A DNA stretch of 11,778 nucleotides from Candidatus Magasanikbacteria bacterium CG_4_10_14_0_2_um_filter_41_10 (GCA_002792995.1 PFPJ01000084.1:1-11778), one strand, 5' to 3'. Positions 1 to 6,697 are shown, numbered from the stretch's first letter. The notes: a model not told the origin generated them from the sequence alone. A program made the numbers and translations.

Positions 1-13
1 ATGTAAATAAAAC

Positions 14-45
14 AAAAAAGTCCACATCTGTGGGCTTTTTTGTTT
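14..45. terminator. Bidirectional intrinsic terminator
   Basis: An A-run and G at 14-20 and a T-run at 35-42 flank a hairpin whose core pairs CCACA with TGTGG, with one T.G pair in the stem. The A and T runs make it readable as a terminator on either strand. It probably ends a gene that lies left of the window. Nothing else can be assigned in the first 60 bases. Confidence 0.75.
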
Positions 46-60
46 TTTCATGATATACTA

Positions 61-69
61 TGATATAAT
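61..69 (+). promoter_or_regulatory. Extended -10 promoter for the 53-aa/480-aa unit
   Basis: TGATATAAT fits an extended -10 element (TGnTATAAT). No good -35 is visible 17 bp upstream, which is usual for extended -10 promoters. Transcription would begin near 76, giving a leader of about 15 nt before the ATG at 92. Confidence 0.5.
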
Positions 70-91
70 ATTATATCTAATAACATAGTAT

Positions 92-253
92 ATGTCTGAC
101 AACATGCTTCGTCATGTCATATCTTTTTTGGGAATGCTTGCGTTTGTGATTACCTACTGGGCAGGATATATCACAGGAACACAAGGGTGGTGGTTTGTTG
201 GCATTCTTTCTTTTTTGACATACGCAGTTATCTATAATCTCGTAGAAGCTTAA
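92..253 (+). CDS. Small hydrophobic membrane protein (53 aa)
   Basis: This is a short reading frame starting MSDNMLRHVI and ending at TAA 251-253. Two hydrophobic stretches (about residues 8-25 and 33-50) are separated by a short polar loop containing YITGTQGWW, which predicts a two-helix membrane hairpin. No family is recognised. It follows an extended -10 promoter and precedes the 480-aa membrane protein by 15 nt, so the two are probably co-transcribed. There is no Shine-Dalgarno sequence, like its AT-rich neighbours. It could be a small partner of the downstream protein. The coding call rests on the uninterrupted frame, the membrane-protein-like composition and the tight spacing. Confidence 0.7.
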   Translation: MSDNMLRHVISFLGMLAFVITYWAGYITGTQGWWFVGILSFLTYAVIYNLVEA

Positions 254-268
254 TCGTACATCTTCTAT

Positions 269-1711
269 ATGGATGTTTTTGGTTTATTTACGATAAATTT
301 TGTAGGAATTATATCTTTTTTTCAATTGACTAGCCCTACGGCATTGGTTCTTATTGGATTTGCAATTGTTGGATGGATTCCACTTGTATATTTACTTCTC
401 TATGCAGGTCTTTCTTTTTATAAAGATTATCGAGAAGATAAATTTACTGCCAAATGGGAGTGGATTGTGTTGGCTATTGATATCCCTCAACTCAACATAC
501 AGACACCGATGGCCGTTGAGCAACTTTTTTCTCATCTTGCTGGAGCCTACGATCCACCTGGTATCAGAGATGTATTTTATCGTGGACATAAACAACGATG
601 GTTTAGTTTTGAAATTATTAGTATCGAAGGATATATTCAGTTTGTGGTCCGTACAGAAAAAGGTCTTCGAGATTTGGTGGAGGCGTCTATCTATGCACAA
701 TATCCACAAGCAGAAATTACAGAAGTACAGGATTATGTGTCATCAGTTCCCGATGCTTATCCCAATGTCACACATGATATCTGGATTGCCGATATTGCTA
801 CTGCAGAGGATGATTCTTTTCCTCTCAGAAGTTACCGTGAATTCGAGCACAATATTTCAAAAGACACTGTGCTCAAAGATCCAATGGGAACATTTTTGGA
901 AAGTTTTAGTCGTATTGGGATTGGAGAACAAATGTGGTTCCAAATATTAGTACAGCCAATTGGAAATAAATGGAAAGAAGACGCTATAAAAAAAGTGAAA
1001 GAATTGATAGGTGAAAAAAGTAGTGGAGGAGGAAAAGGTATATTTTCTGGACTTACTGACAATGCGCTCACAAAGGAAATGGGAAATAGTTTCAATGAAA
1101 TTTTGGCGCAACTTACTGGTACAGAAGCGTCTGTGGGAGGTGATGATTCAAAGGGAAATGATAAAGAAGAACCAAACAAAATGCGATATATGACGCCTGG
1201 TCAAATGAAGTTAGTTGAGGGCATTGAATTGAAGATAAGTAAAATTGGTTTTAAAACAAAAATGCGTGGTGTTTATGTTGCTGAAAAAACGGTTTTTAAT
1301 CCTGACAGAGGAGTTCATGCATTACTTGGAGCAATTACTCAGTTTAATAGTCCTAGTGCAAATTCGTTGGTACCTGCGGTGACAACTAGTCAGAATACTA
1401 CACGGCAAACCGAGGCAAAGAAAACAGAACTACTAAAAGCATTTAAAAAGAGAAAAATGAATGTAGGCGCAAATCCATTTGTACTAAATATAGAAGAACT
1501 TGCTACCGTATGGCACTTTCCGATGTCTTACGTAGTAACACCAATGCTCCAAAAAGCACAACTCAAAACAGCAGAGCCACCAAGTGGGCTCCCTATCGAG
1601 CGAGCATTGCCTGTTGTTGAATCTTCTTCAGAAGCATCTGCTGGTCGAACGTATATCGATGATTCTGGGCAGATTCACTATGTTGATGAACAACAGCAGC
1701 GGTTTGGATGA
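269..1711 (+). CDS. Membrane protein resembling a VirB4/HerA-type ATPase partner (480 aa)
   Basis: The N-terminus carries one or two hydrophobic segments (about residues 5-20 and 24-50). A large soluble part follows, with FEIISIEGYIQF near 115 and YAQYPQAEITEV near 143. Towards the C-terminus is NIEELATVWHFP, then an EPPSGLPIE motif. From memory, the pattern 'EELAT-hydrophobic-WH-hydrophobic-P ... EPPxxLPI' recurs in CPR and Gram-positive conjugation or type IV secretion-like proteins, often before the ATP-binding part of a DUF87/VirB4-like ATPase. No Walker A motif is visible, and the gene ends at a terminator without an ATPase following. A low-complexity stretch near 250-310 (SSGGGKG, then GGDDSKGNDKEE) looks like a linker. 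The exact role is unknown; a membrane scaffold for a DNA- or pilus-related ATPase is an inference. The ATG follows the 53-aa gene by 15 nt without a Shine-Dalgarno sequence. Confidence 0.75.
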   Translation: MDVFGLFTINFVGIISFFQLTSPTALVLIGFAIVGWIPLVYLLLYAGLSFYKDYREDKFTAKWEWIVLAIDIPQLNIQTPMAVEQLFSHLAGAYDPPGIRDVFYRGHKQRWFSFEIISIEGYIQFVVRTEKGLRDLVEASIYAQYPQAEITEVQDYVSSVPDAYPNVTHDIWIADIATAEDDSFPLRSYREFEHNISKDTVLKDPMGTFLESFSRIGIGEQMWFQILVQPIGNKWKEDAIKKVKELIGEKSSGGGKGIFSGLTDNALTKEMGNSFNEILAQLTGTEASVGGDDSKGNDKEEPNKMRYMTPGQMKLVEGIELKISKIGFKTKMRGVYVAEKTVFNPDRGVHALLGAITQFNSPSANSLVPAVTTSQNTTRQTEAKKTELLKAFKKRKMNVGANPFVLNIEELATVWHFPMSYVVTPMLQKAQLKTAEPPSGLPIERALPVVESSSEASAGRTYIDDSGQIHYVDEQQQRFG

Positions 1712-1749
1712 GGTCTATCATCAATAATCAATAAGCATTGAACAATAAT

Positions 1750-1779
1750 TCCCGCAGAGCGGGATCCCGCTCTGCGGGA
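1750..1779. repeat. Perfect GC-rich palindrome (REP-like)
   Basis: The two halves are exact reverse complements, centred on GGATCC, with half-site CCCGCAGAGCGGG. It is much more GC-rich than its surroundings and lies between the 480-aa gene and the bidirectional terminator. With no adjacent T-run of its own it is not a classical terminator. A dispersed palindromic repeat is the likeliest reading. Confidence 0.65.
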
Positions 1780-1787
1780 CAATAAAC

Positions 1788-1820
1788 AAAAAAACGTCCG
1801 TATTCATACGGACGTTTTTT
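1788..1820. terminator. Bidirectional terminator between convergent genes
   Basis: ACGTCCGTAT pairs perfectly with ATACGGACGT, flanked by an A-run on the left and a T-run on the right. It therefore works in both directions. It ends the plus-strand 92-1711 unit and the minus-strand operon whose last stop codon is at 1825. Confidence 0.92.
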
Positions 1821-1824
1821 AGAA

Positions 1825-2133
1825 TCATCCAGCTTCTTTTGTTCTCGTTAATATCCCATCAATCGTTTTATATTTTCGCTTTGCATTTTCCCCTATCTTT
1901 TTGACCAGCTCGTCTTCCATATCTACGTCGAGTATCGTTGCCAGGCCAAGAAGATAGATCATCACATCTGCTAATTCTTCGCCAATGTCAGGAAGTTTTT
2001 TTCTGTATGCATGAAATGCTTCTGCGAGCTCACCGTAGGTATAAGAAAATTCAAGCGGGACATCTGTTGTATTGAAGCCTTGCTTTACTTTATTTTTCCA
2101 AACATCCTTTTGGAGTTGTTTGAGGTCTGTCAT
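1825..2133 (-). CDS. MazG-like nucleotide pyrophosphohydrolase (102 aa)
   Basis: This is a small all-alpha MazG-fold protein. Family members hydrolyse nucleoside triphosphates to monophosphates and pyrophosphate, cleaning up non-canonical or excess nucleotides. The metal-binding pattern is present: E35xxE38 in GELAEAF and E53xxD56 in EELAD, followed by a hydrophobic helix and a basic C-terminal segment (KRKYKT). The length suits single-domain MazG-like enzymes. The ATG at 2133 is chosen over an upstream TTG because it begins one base after the TAA of the preceding gene, suggesting translational coupling. It is the last gene of the riboswitch-controlled operon, followed by a terminator. A direct link to corrinoid uptake is not evident. 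The substrate cannot be told from the sequence. Confidence 0.85.
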   Translation of the reverse strand: MTDLKQLQKDVWKNKVKQGFNTTDVPLEFSYTYGELAEAFHAYRKKLPDIGEELADVMIYLLGLATILDVDMEDELVKKIGENAKRKYKTIDGILTRTKEAG

Positions 2134-2134
2134 A

Positions 2135-2656
2135 TTACATTGATTGTTTTGCAAAGATTTTTGTTTTATACAGTGCAATTGCTTCCATACTTCCTACAAG
2201 TACCCCTGTATAGAAAAGATCGCCAAGAAGCGTATTTTTAAAGAAGGGAATACCCATGAGATAACTTTGCATGAGCCCTCCAAAGGAATGTGCGTACATC
2301 GTGCCAAAGCCCCAGACTGCGCCATTGGTAACGAGGAAGAAGAGGACCGAACCAAGAAGTGTTCCAGTGAGAATGTTTCCAAATGTTTTGTTTCGTTGTA
2401 CTAGTATCCCAATGCCGACAATCAAAAGAAAACTCACATAGACGGCAGTCATCATTTTCCAGCTATAAAATCCAACAACAATATCACTCAAAAACATGGC
2501 TGTCATGGGCAATATAAAAGCCATTCTCTTTGACAGATACAATCCACCAAACATGGCAATTGCTGCAATTGGTGCAAAGTTTGCTGGATGAGGAAATAGG
2601 CGAGACGTTACTCCTAAGAGAATAAGTAAGACTGCAATCCAAGTAATATTCCTCAT
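2135..2656 (-). CDS. DUF6580-type six-helix membrane protein, possible ECF S component
   Basis: About 173 residues with six likely membrane helices: the N-terminal helix after MRNITW, then helices around PIAAIAMFGG, ILPMTAMFLSDIVVG, YVSFLLIVGIGI, SVLFFLVTNGAVWG and DLFYTGVLVGSMEAI. The motifs SRLFPHPANFAPIAA, MFLSDIVVGF, LFFLVTNGAVW and IPFFKNTLLGDLFYTGVL match the DUF6580 family as I know it. Its function is not established. Six helices, this size and the P-A-P-I-A-A / SD-hydrophobic-G pattern recall substrate-binding S components of ECF vitamin transporters. Its place behind a cobalamin riboswitch and DUF4430 genes makes a corrinoid-specific S component a reasonable inference. The ATG at 2656 lies 4 nt after the preceding stop; an in-frame ATG at 2689 is an alternative. 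No EcfT or EcfA gene is in the window. Confidence 0.82.
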   Translation of the reverse strand: MRNITWIAVLLILLGVTSRLFPHPANFAPIAAIAMFGGLYLSKRMAFILPMTAMFLSDIVVGFYSWKMMTAVYVSFLLIVGIGILVQRNKTFGNILTGTLLGSVLFFLVTNGAVWGFGTMYAHSFGGLMQSYLMGIPFFKNTLLGDLFYTGVLVGSMEAIALYKTKIFAKQSM

Positions 2657-2660
2657 TGGT

Positions 2661-3053
2661 TTACTTGTTCGTTGTTGTTGGGTTTTCATATTTCCATTCA
2701 ATAATATCTGAGGCACGGACAGGCATATGCGCCAAGTTGGTTAATGTCGCTGGGTAATTGTTGAGATATAGATGCCATGCTTTTGATTTTGTTGCAATCA
2801 CACCGTCAAAGTTTGTAATGATAACGGTGTTTCCTTGTATAATTTCGTTTGTTTTTACTCCGACAGAATCGAGGAGTTCGTTCATCATTATTTCATCTGC
2901 TGACAACGATGCAATACGGGTTTCAGGTTGACCTTCTGTAGTCTCAATGTTGATGGTGTAGACATTTGCTGCTACTTTCTCGCTACTCGAACAGCCTAGA
3001 CCAAGGATTGGAAAGGCGATGAGCAGGGGAATGAGACAGCGCATATGAAACAT
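2661..3053 (-). CDS. DUF4430 lipoprotein (transcobalamin beta-domain-like)
   Basis: The signal peptide ends in a lipobox (ILGLGCSS), so Cys21 should be lipidated and the protein tethered outside the cytoplasmic membrane. The rest is a single DUF4430 domain: a beta strand VYTINIETTEG, a helix MMNELLDSVGV, then IITNFDGVIATKSKAWHLYLNN and a closing strand ASDIIEWKYEN. This follows the family pattern 'I-x-G-...-W-x-Y-x-N-...-D-x-I-x-W-x-Y'. The domain is the fold of the cobalamin-binding beta domain of transcobalamin and intrinsic factor. ATG at 3053 is given; ATG at 3044 (MRCLIPLL) would also keep the signal peptide. It lies 24 nt after the 922-aa gene and 4 nt before the DUF6580 gene. It probably captures the same ligand as its neighbours near the transporter. 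Confidence 0.88.
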   Translation of the reverse strand: MFHMRCLIPLLIAFPILGLGCSSSEKVAANVYTINIETTEGQPETRIASLSADEIMMNELLDSVGVKTNEIIQGNTVIITNFDGVIATKSKAWHLYLNNYPATLTNLAHMPVRASDIIEWKYENPTTTNK

Positions 3054-3076
3054 ACGAACGAAATATCATTTTTCCT

Positions 3077-3105
3077 ATTATACCAGTGTTCGGAGGAACC
3101 GCCAA
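3077..3105 (-). promoter_or_regulatory. Candidate internal promoter with embedded stop codon
   Basis: On the minus strand, TTGGCG and TATAAT are separated by exactly 17 bp, and the -10 is preceded by TG (extended -10). The TAA stop of the 922-aa gene lies inside the TATAAT. It could drive the lipoprotein, DUF6580 and MazG genes independently of the riboswitch. The -35 is only a partial match. Confidence 0.4.
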
Positions 3106-5846
3106 CCGAGCAGCAGTCCGAGGAGAATCGTTGTGCCAAAGGCATAGTGGATAGGTTTCGTGCCATTTCCCGAAGAATTTTCTTGAATTGTCGCAGTAGC
3201 TTCTTCGAAGAGTGGCTCTTCTACACGTTTTTCGGTTTTTTCATCTTCCTGCGTTTCAGGTTTTTCTAAAGGAACAGTGTTATTTGTAATTTTTACTCCG
3301 GCAACGTTTTGTTCGATTGTTTGATCGTCTATGCCTCCGCCAATGCCATAGCCCACTGCTTCCTGTGTATCATACGGAAGAGGAAGAATTGTGACTTCGG
3401 AAGTATTTTCAGAAGTTGTTTCGTCCGCCAATGCATCTGTTGATGTTGACGTCCCTTGCTCTGCAATTTCTGGAGTGGATGTTGTGGTGTCTTCTGTCGT
3501 TGTGCTTCCACCAGTGGATTGCGTTTCGCTATCAGAAGGAATGCTGAATGACGTCAAAAGTGTTGGCCATGGTTTTTCGAGAAGAGCAGGTACTGCCCAT
3601 GCACTCGTCCAGAGTCGGAGACTATTTTTTGTGTTTCCAATTCCTCCGTCTGCTTCTTGATTTGCTTTTAAATAATCAATCGGAGAGAAATTGTTTTTTT
3701 TGAGAGTCTTGATATCAACATTCTGTGCAGAAAGTCCTTGTATGATCCATGATGTTCCATAGATATCTCCAAAGCCACCATCACTCTTCTGTTGATCTAG
3801 AATGTATGCTGTTCCTTTTTCGATCGCTGTGTTGACACCATCTATTACTGTAAGTTTTGAAAGTACTTGTAGTGTTGCTCCTGTTATATCTGGACTTTCA
3901 AATTTTCCCGTTGTATCTTGCTTTTCAAGAATATATTTTGTGGTGCTCACCACAATCGGGTCAGACGCTGTATATCCAGCGTTTAAGAGAGGAATGAGAG
4001 CAAAGACATCGTCATTGATCAGTCCTTCTATACCAAACTGTGTGCCGTCAAATCCATCAAGAATTTTTTCTATATAATTGGTATCAGTTCCAGAATATGG
4101 ATTGATGCCATAGCTCATGAGTGCCATGGCACGGCGAGCGTAGCCTGTTGTTTCATTTGGTCCGTCTATTGGATTGGGATTGGTCAAAAGATATGTTTTA
4201 AGTTTGTCTTTGCCTGTTGTGGAGCCTGTGTAGGCACTGTAGGCAAGTGCGGTCCAGTCGGAGAATGAGACGCTGGATGAAAATGAGCCGTCTTGATTTT
4301 GGTTCGCGTCGAGGAAGGTGATGATGTTTTTTACGACTGTATCAACATCGCTATTTGAATCCGCTCCGCAGCTGCTACAGCCCCCGCCACTTCCTCCATT
4401 AGAATCATTGCCCTGAGTATCGGTATCGTCAGAAGAGTCAATCGTGGATGTAACAAAAGTTATAAGAGGCCAATCTCCTGATAATATATATTCATCTTTC
4501 TGAAAGGATACAGTGATCACCCCAGGAGTGCTGGTTGTAAATTCTATAATTCCATCCTCATCTGCAATACGAGATCCATTATTTAGACCATACAAAATAT
4601 TTTCAGAAGGAATCCATATAGTTTTGTCGGTTTCAAAATCATAAAATGCTTCATATACATATATTGTTGCCGTTGCTGAAGTTTGGACTGTTGTTGTCAC
4701 TGTTTCGATTCGCAGTGGCTGGACACCGTATGTCAACGTAATCAAATCACCACTCTGTAGTACCTGTTGATTCATCGCTGTGATGGCATATTCCAAGGTA
4801 CTTGTTGTCGGTTTGTAGTAAAAAGACCACCAGAGGCTTGCCGCATAATCAGGAACATATTTTCCGACAGCATTGAGAAACATACTTTCACCATAGATTG
4901 ACCAATCGAGATTTAGGTCAATAGCTTGCTCTAGTGCGCATTTTGCATTGAGCGTAGTTGTGGTGCTGTCTGGAAGTTCTGGGCATTCAGTCACTTCAAG
5001 TGTGGTATCGACTATTTTTTCATCTGGTGTGAGCAATTCTATGCGTACGGTGGCACTTTGGGGAGCTTCATTTACAACAAATGAATTTTTTTCACTTCTT
5101 ATATATGAAGTATCTGTGATTTGCGCAGTATATTCTCCCGAATTAAATGTTCCTTCTACTGTACCGGATACTGATGCTGTATATATTTCTCCTTCAATAG
5201 TAAGTTGAGTTCCCTCTGCAACAGGCTGATATGTAAATGTATGTGTATCCCAGTAGTATCCTTGCAGAGTTGTGGTTGCTCCATAATTGAATGTTGTAGA
5301 AGATACTTCAATAATACTAAGTGAAGGAAAAGTAAAATCTGATGTATAAAATACAAGAGAGTCATCATCCTGTACTTGCTGCAAATCTATTGAAGAAGCA
5401 TAGCCAGACATGTCTTCAATACTGTAAAGCCAGAAGGGACTATTGATCCAGTCTGTTGCGATACCATCAATACCTTCAATCCCCATACCATATTGACCAT
5501 AACTAACAACTAAGTTTAAACCAAGCTGTTCATCTGCCTTTTTTAATGCACAATACACAACGGGTTCATCGTAGTAATAGATTGTTGTGGAAGCATCTTT
5601 CTCATAAGAGCATCCTGAAAAAGTTATGTCCGTTTTTTCCAGAATTGTGTCGCCAGGTCCTTCAATACGTATGGAAACTGTTGTGTTTGGAACTTTGTTT
5701 TCAGGAATTTCCACTATTTCGACTATATTACTTTGATTTACTTCCTCACTCCTCAAGGTGCTTGTCGTATCAGCATATACTGCCGATACCCCTACGAGTG
5801 AAAAGAAAACAGTGAGAAAAATGGTGCTAAATATCTTCTGCTTCAT
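3078..5846 (-). CDS. Surface-anchored intrinsic-factor-like protein: two DUF4430 domains plus alpha/alpha toroid (922 aa)
   Basis: A signal peptide (cleavage likely after VYA, about residue 25) starts the protein. Two DUF4430-like domains follow at about 55-168 (FWLYSIEDMSG, DDSLVFY) and 265-375 (LWWSFYYKP, GDLITLTYG). Each has a Cys pair that could form a disulfide (79/99 and 288/303). Next come an Ig-like beta segment (about 390-465), a GGGCSSCG linker (487-494) and an alpha/alpha-toroid domain of the terpenoid-cyclase/prenyltransferase fold (about 503-760). The toroid shows repeats NQNQDGSF, QKSDGGFG and NQEADGGIG. A Ser/Thr/Glu-rich stalk (770-895) leads to a C-terminal helix (902-921) ending in Arg, a typical wall-less surface anchor. 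No cyclase-type catalytic motif is apparent, and the protein is exported. Toroid plus DUF4430 is the domain pair of intrinsic factor and transcobalamin, here in reversed order with the beta domain duplicated. It overlaps the preceding gene by 20 nt. The predicted role is extracellular corrinoid capture; other ligands are possible. Confidence 0.9.
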   Translation of the reverse strand: MKQKIFSTIFLTVFFSLVGVSAVYADTTSTLRSEEVNQSNIVEIVEIPENKVPNTTVSIRIEGPGDTILEKTDITFSGCSYEKDASTTIYYYDEPVVYCALKKADEQLGLNLVVSYGQYGMGIEGIDGIATDWINSPFWLYSIEDMSGYASSIDLQQVQDDDSLVFYTSDFTFPSLSIIEVSSTTFNYGATTTLQGYYWDTHTFTYQPVAEGTQLTIEGEIYTASVSGTVEGTFNSGEYTAQITDTSYIRSEKNSFVVNEAPQSATVRIELLTPDEKIVDTTLEVTECPELPDSTTTTLNAKCALEQAIDLNLDWSIYGESMFLNAVGKYVPDYAASLWWSFYYKPTTSTLEYAITAMNQQVLQSGDLITLTYGVQPLRIETVTTTVQTSATATIYVYEAFYDFETDKTIWIPSENILYGLNNGSRIADEDGIIEFTTSTPGVITVSFQKDEYILSGDWPLITFVTSTIDSSDDTDTQGNDSNGGSGGGCSSCGADSNSDVDTVVKNIITFLDANQNQDGSFSSSVSFSDWTALAYSAYTGSTTGKDKLKTYLLTNPNPIDGPNETTGYARRAMALMSYGINPYSGTDTNYIEKILDGFDGTQFGIEGLINDDVFALIPLLNAGYTASDPIVVSTTKYILEKQDTTGKFESPDITGATLQVLSKLTVIDGVNTAIEKGTAYILDQQKSDGGFGDIYGTSWIIQGLSAQNVDIKTLKKNNFSPIDYLKANQEADGGIGNTKNSLRLWTSAWAVPALLEKPWPTLLTSFSIPSDSETQSTGGSTTTEDTTTSTPEIAEQGTSTSTDALADETTSENTSEVTILPLPYDTQEAVGYGIGGGIDDQTIEQNVAGVKITNNTVPLEKPETQEDEKTEKRVEEPLFEEATATIQENSSGNGTKPIHYAFGTTILLGLLLGWRFLRTLV

Positions 5847-6459
5847 AGTGCCATGTGATTATGTCATCTTGTTTTAAAATATAGTTTGAAATGCCGATTT
5901 GTGCTTTTTGTCCATTGACATAGTAGATCCAGAACATGTGCTCTTTATAATCATTGGCAACCCCTCCAATTGAGCTAATAAATGCGCCGAGTGATCCGTG
6001 TTCGTTTGCTTCGTAGGTCAGTCTTTTGTCTCGTAGTGTTTTCATCAGGTCATACGCGTTTGATCCTGGTGGAAGATCTGTTGTTGCTTCAAAATCGATG
6101 TCTGGGATGTGGAGTATTGCTTTTATTGTTTCTTTTTCTGAAGTATCTCCCTCTGTGGGTAACATTTCAGCTTGTTCAGAGGAGGACGTACTGCTTTCCG
6201 TGTTTGTCTCAGACGAACTGGCGTTCGTCATTCCACTCGATATTTGTGTATTTGGTTTTTGAGAAGGAGTGACGAACGCAAGTTCGTTATCTATGCTGGC
6301 AGCTTTTTCTATTGGGTTATCTATGCCTTGCTCAGAAGTGAGTATTTCCTCTTGAATAGATGTCGGTATCTGACTTCGAGAGTAGAAGAATACTGTACTC
6401 CCGAGAGAAATGAGGAAAAGTGCAAGAATGATACTATTTTGTTTCAGAAAATTTTTCAT
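5827..6459 (-). CDS. Membrane-anchored DUF4430 protein, first gene of the riboswitch operon (210 aa)
   Basis: The N-terminus (MKNFLKQNSIILALFLISLG) is an uncleaved signal anchor or signal peptide. A Ser/Thr/Glu-rich linker of about 90 residues follows, then a well-conserved DUF4430 domain in the last 95 residues. The domain contains LPPGSNAYDLMKTL, GSLGAFISSIGGV, MFWIYYVNGQKAQIGIS and the final strand DIITWHYEAEDI. These match the family signature closely, including the aromatic W-I-Y-Y-V-N-G strand and the D-I-I-T-W-H-Y end. The ATG at 6459 is chosen because the upstream in-frame start is only a TTG and the hydrophobic segment begins right after it. The gene lies directly downstream of the cobalamin-type riboswitch terminator and overlaps the 922-aa gene by 20 nt, implying coupled translation. 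Likely role: exported or membrane-tethered corrinoid binder. Confidence 0.9.
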   Translation of the reverse strand: MKNFLKQNSIILALFLISLGSTVFFYSRSQIPTSIQEEILTSEQGIDNPIEKAASIDNELAFVTPSQKPNTQISSGMTNASSSETNTESSTSSSEQAEMLPTEGDTSEKETIKAILHIPDIDFEATTDLPPGSNAYDLMKTLRDKRLTYEANEHGSLGAFISSIGGVANDYKEHMFWIYYVNGQKAQIGISNYILKQDDIITWHYEAEDI

Positions 6460-6504
6460 AGAAAATCTGTTTGCATCTTTTAATATCAATGTTCATCAAT
6501 ATAC

Positions 6505-6531
6505 AAAAAAATCTTTCCTGAGCAGAAAGAT
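6505..6531 (-). terminator. Riboswitch-controlled intrinsic terminator
   Basis: On the minus strand ATCTTTC (6531-6525) pairs with GAAAGAT (6517-6511), followed at once by a T-run to 6505. It lies between the aptamer and the first DUF4430 gene, with no gene ending just upstream, so it works as an attenuator. Its 5' half is shared with the antiterminator. Confidence 0.85.
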
Positions 6532-6571
6532 ATAAAGAGATAAAGAAGATGAACTTCTTTTATTCCTGCTC
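6520..6571 (-). promoter_or_regulatory. Antiterminator competing with the leader terminator
   Basis: On the minus strand GAGCAGGAA (6571-6563) can pair with TTTCTGCTC (6528-6520), nine pairs with one G.U. This removes the 5' arm and loop of the terminator. Between the arms a second hairpin (AAAGAAG/CTTCTTT, 6560-6542) brings them together. The 5' strand begins 7 nt after the aptamer's closing stem, the usual position for an expression platform. Expected logic: ligand absent, antiterminator forms and the operon is on; ligand bound, terminator forms and the operon is off. Confidence 0.75.
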
Positions 6572-6577
6572 GGGATA

Positions 6578-6680
6578 CACATTGCTATGAAGATCGGACT
6601 TGTCCATAAACCTTATTGGTTTATGGCGTTACCGTTGCGGCACAGTGGAGGAATCAAACCTCACTTCCACATAGTACGTG
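6578..6680 (-). promoter_or_regulatory. Cobalamin-type riboswitch aptamer
   Basis: Reading the minus strand, GTGGAAGTGAGG, loop TTTGATT, CCTCCACTGTG and then CCGCAACGGTAA (6640-6629) reproduce the order of the conserved cobalamin core (GGGAA-like segment, hairpin, CCGCAACnGUAA). AGTGAGG (6665-6659) pairs with CCT-C-CACT (6651-6644). A perfect 9-bp hairpin CCATAAACC/GGTTTATGG follows (6626-6604). AGTCCGA (6600-6594) matches the first half of the B12 box, but the usual ACCUGCC second half is not conserved. The ends close on each other: CACGT and CTATG (6680-6670) pair with CATAG and ATGTG (6589-6578). It sits between a good promoter and an antiterminator/terminator pair, upstream of transcobalamin-like genes. 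The ligand subtype (adenosyl or methyl/aqua) is not determined. The short length suggests the compact class. Confidence 0.85.
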
Positions 6681-6697
6681 GTAAATTGTATGGCTGT

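Noticed and set aside
3567..4340. Toroid domain as an active prenyltransferase or terpene cyclase
   Set aside because: The protein is exported and stalk-anchored and shows no clear catalytic Asp motif. The QxxDGSF/G repeats mark only the fold, which fits a ligand-binding intrinsic-factor-like role better.
6644..6665. tRNA-like T-arm (GAGG, loop TTTGATT, CCTC) on the minus strand
   Set aside because: No acceptor, D or anticodon arms can be built around it. It fits as the paired hairpin just before CCGCAACGGTAA in a cobalamin riboswitch.
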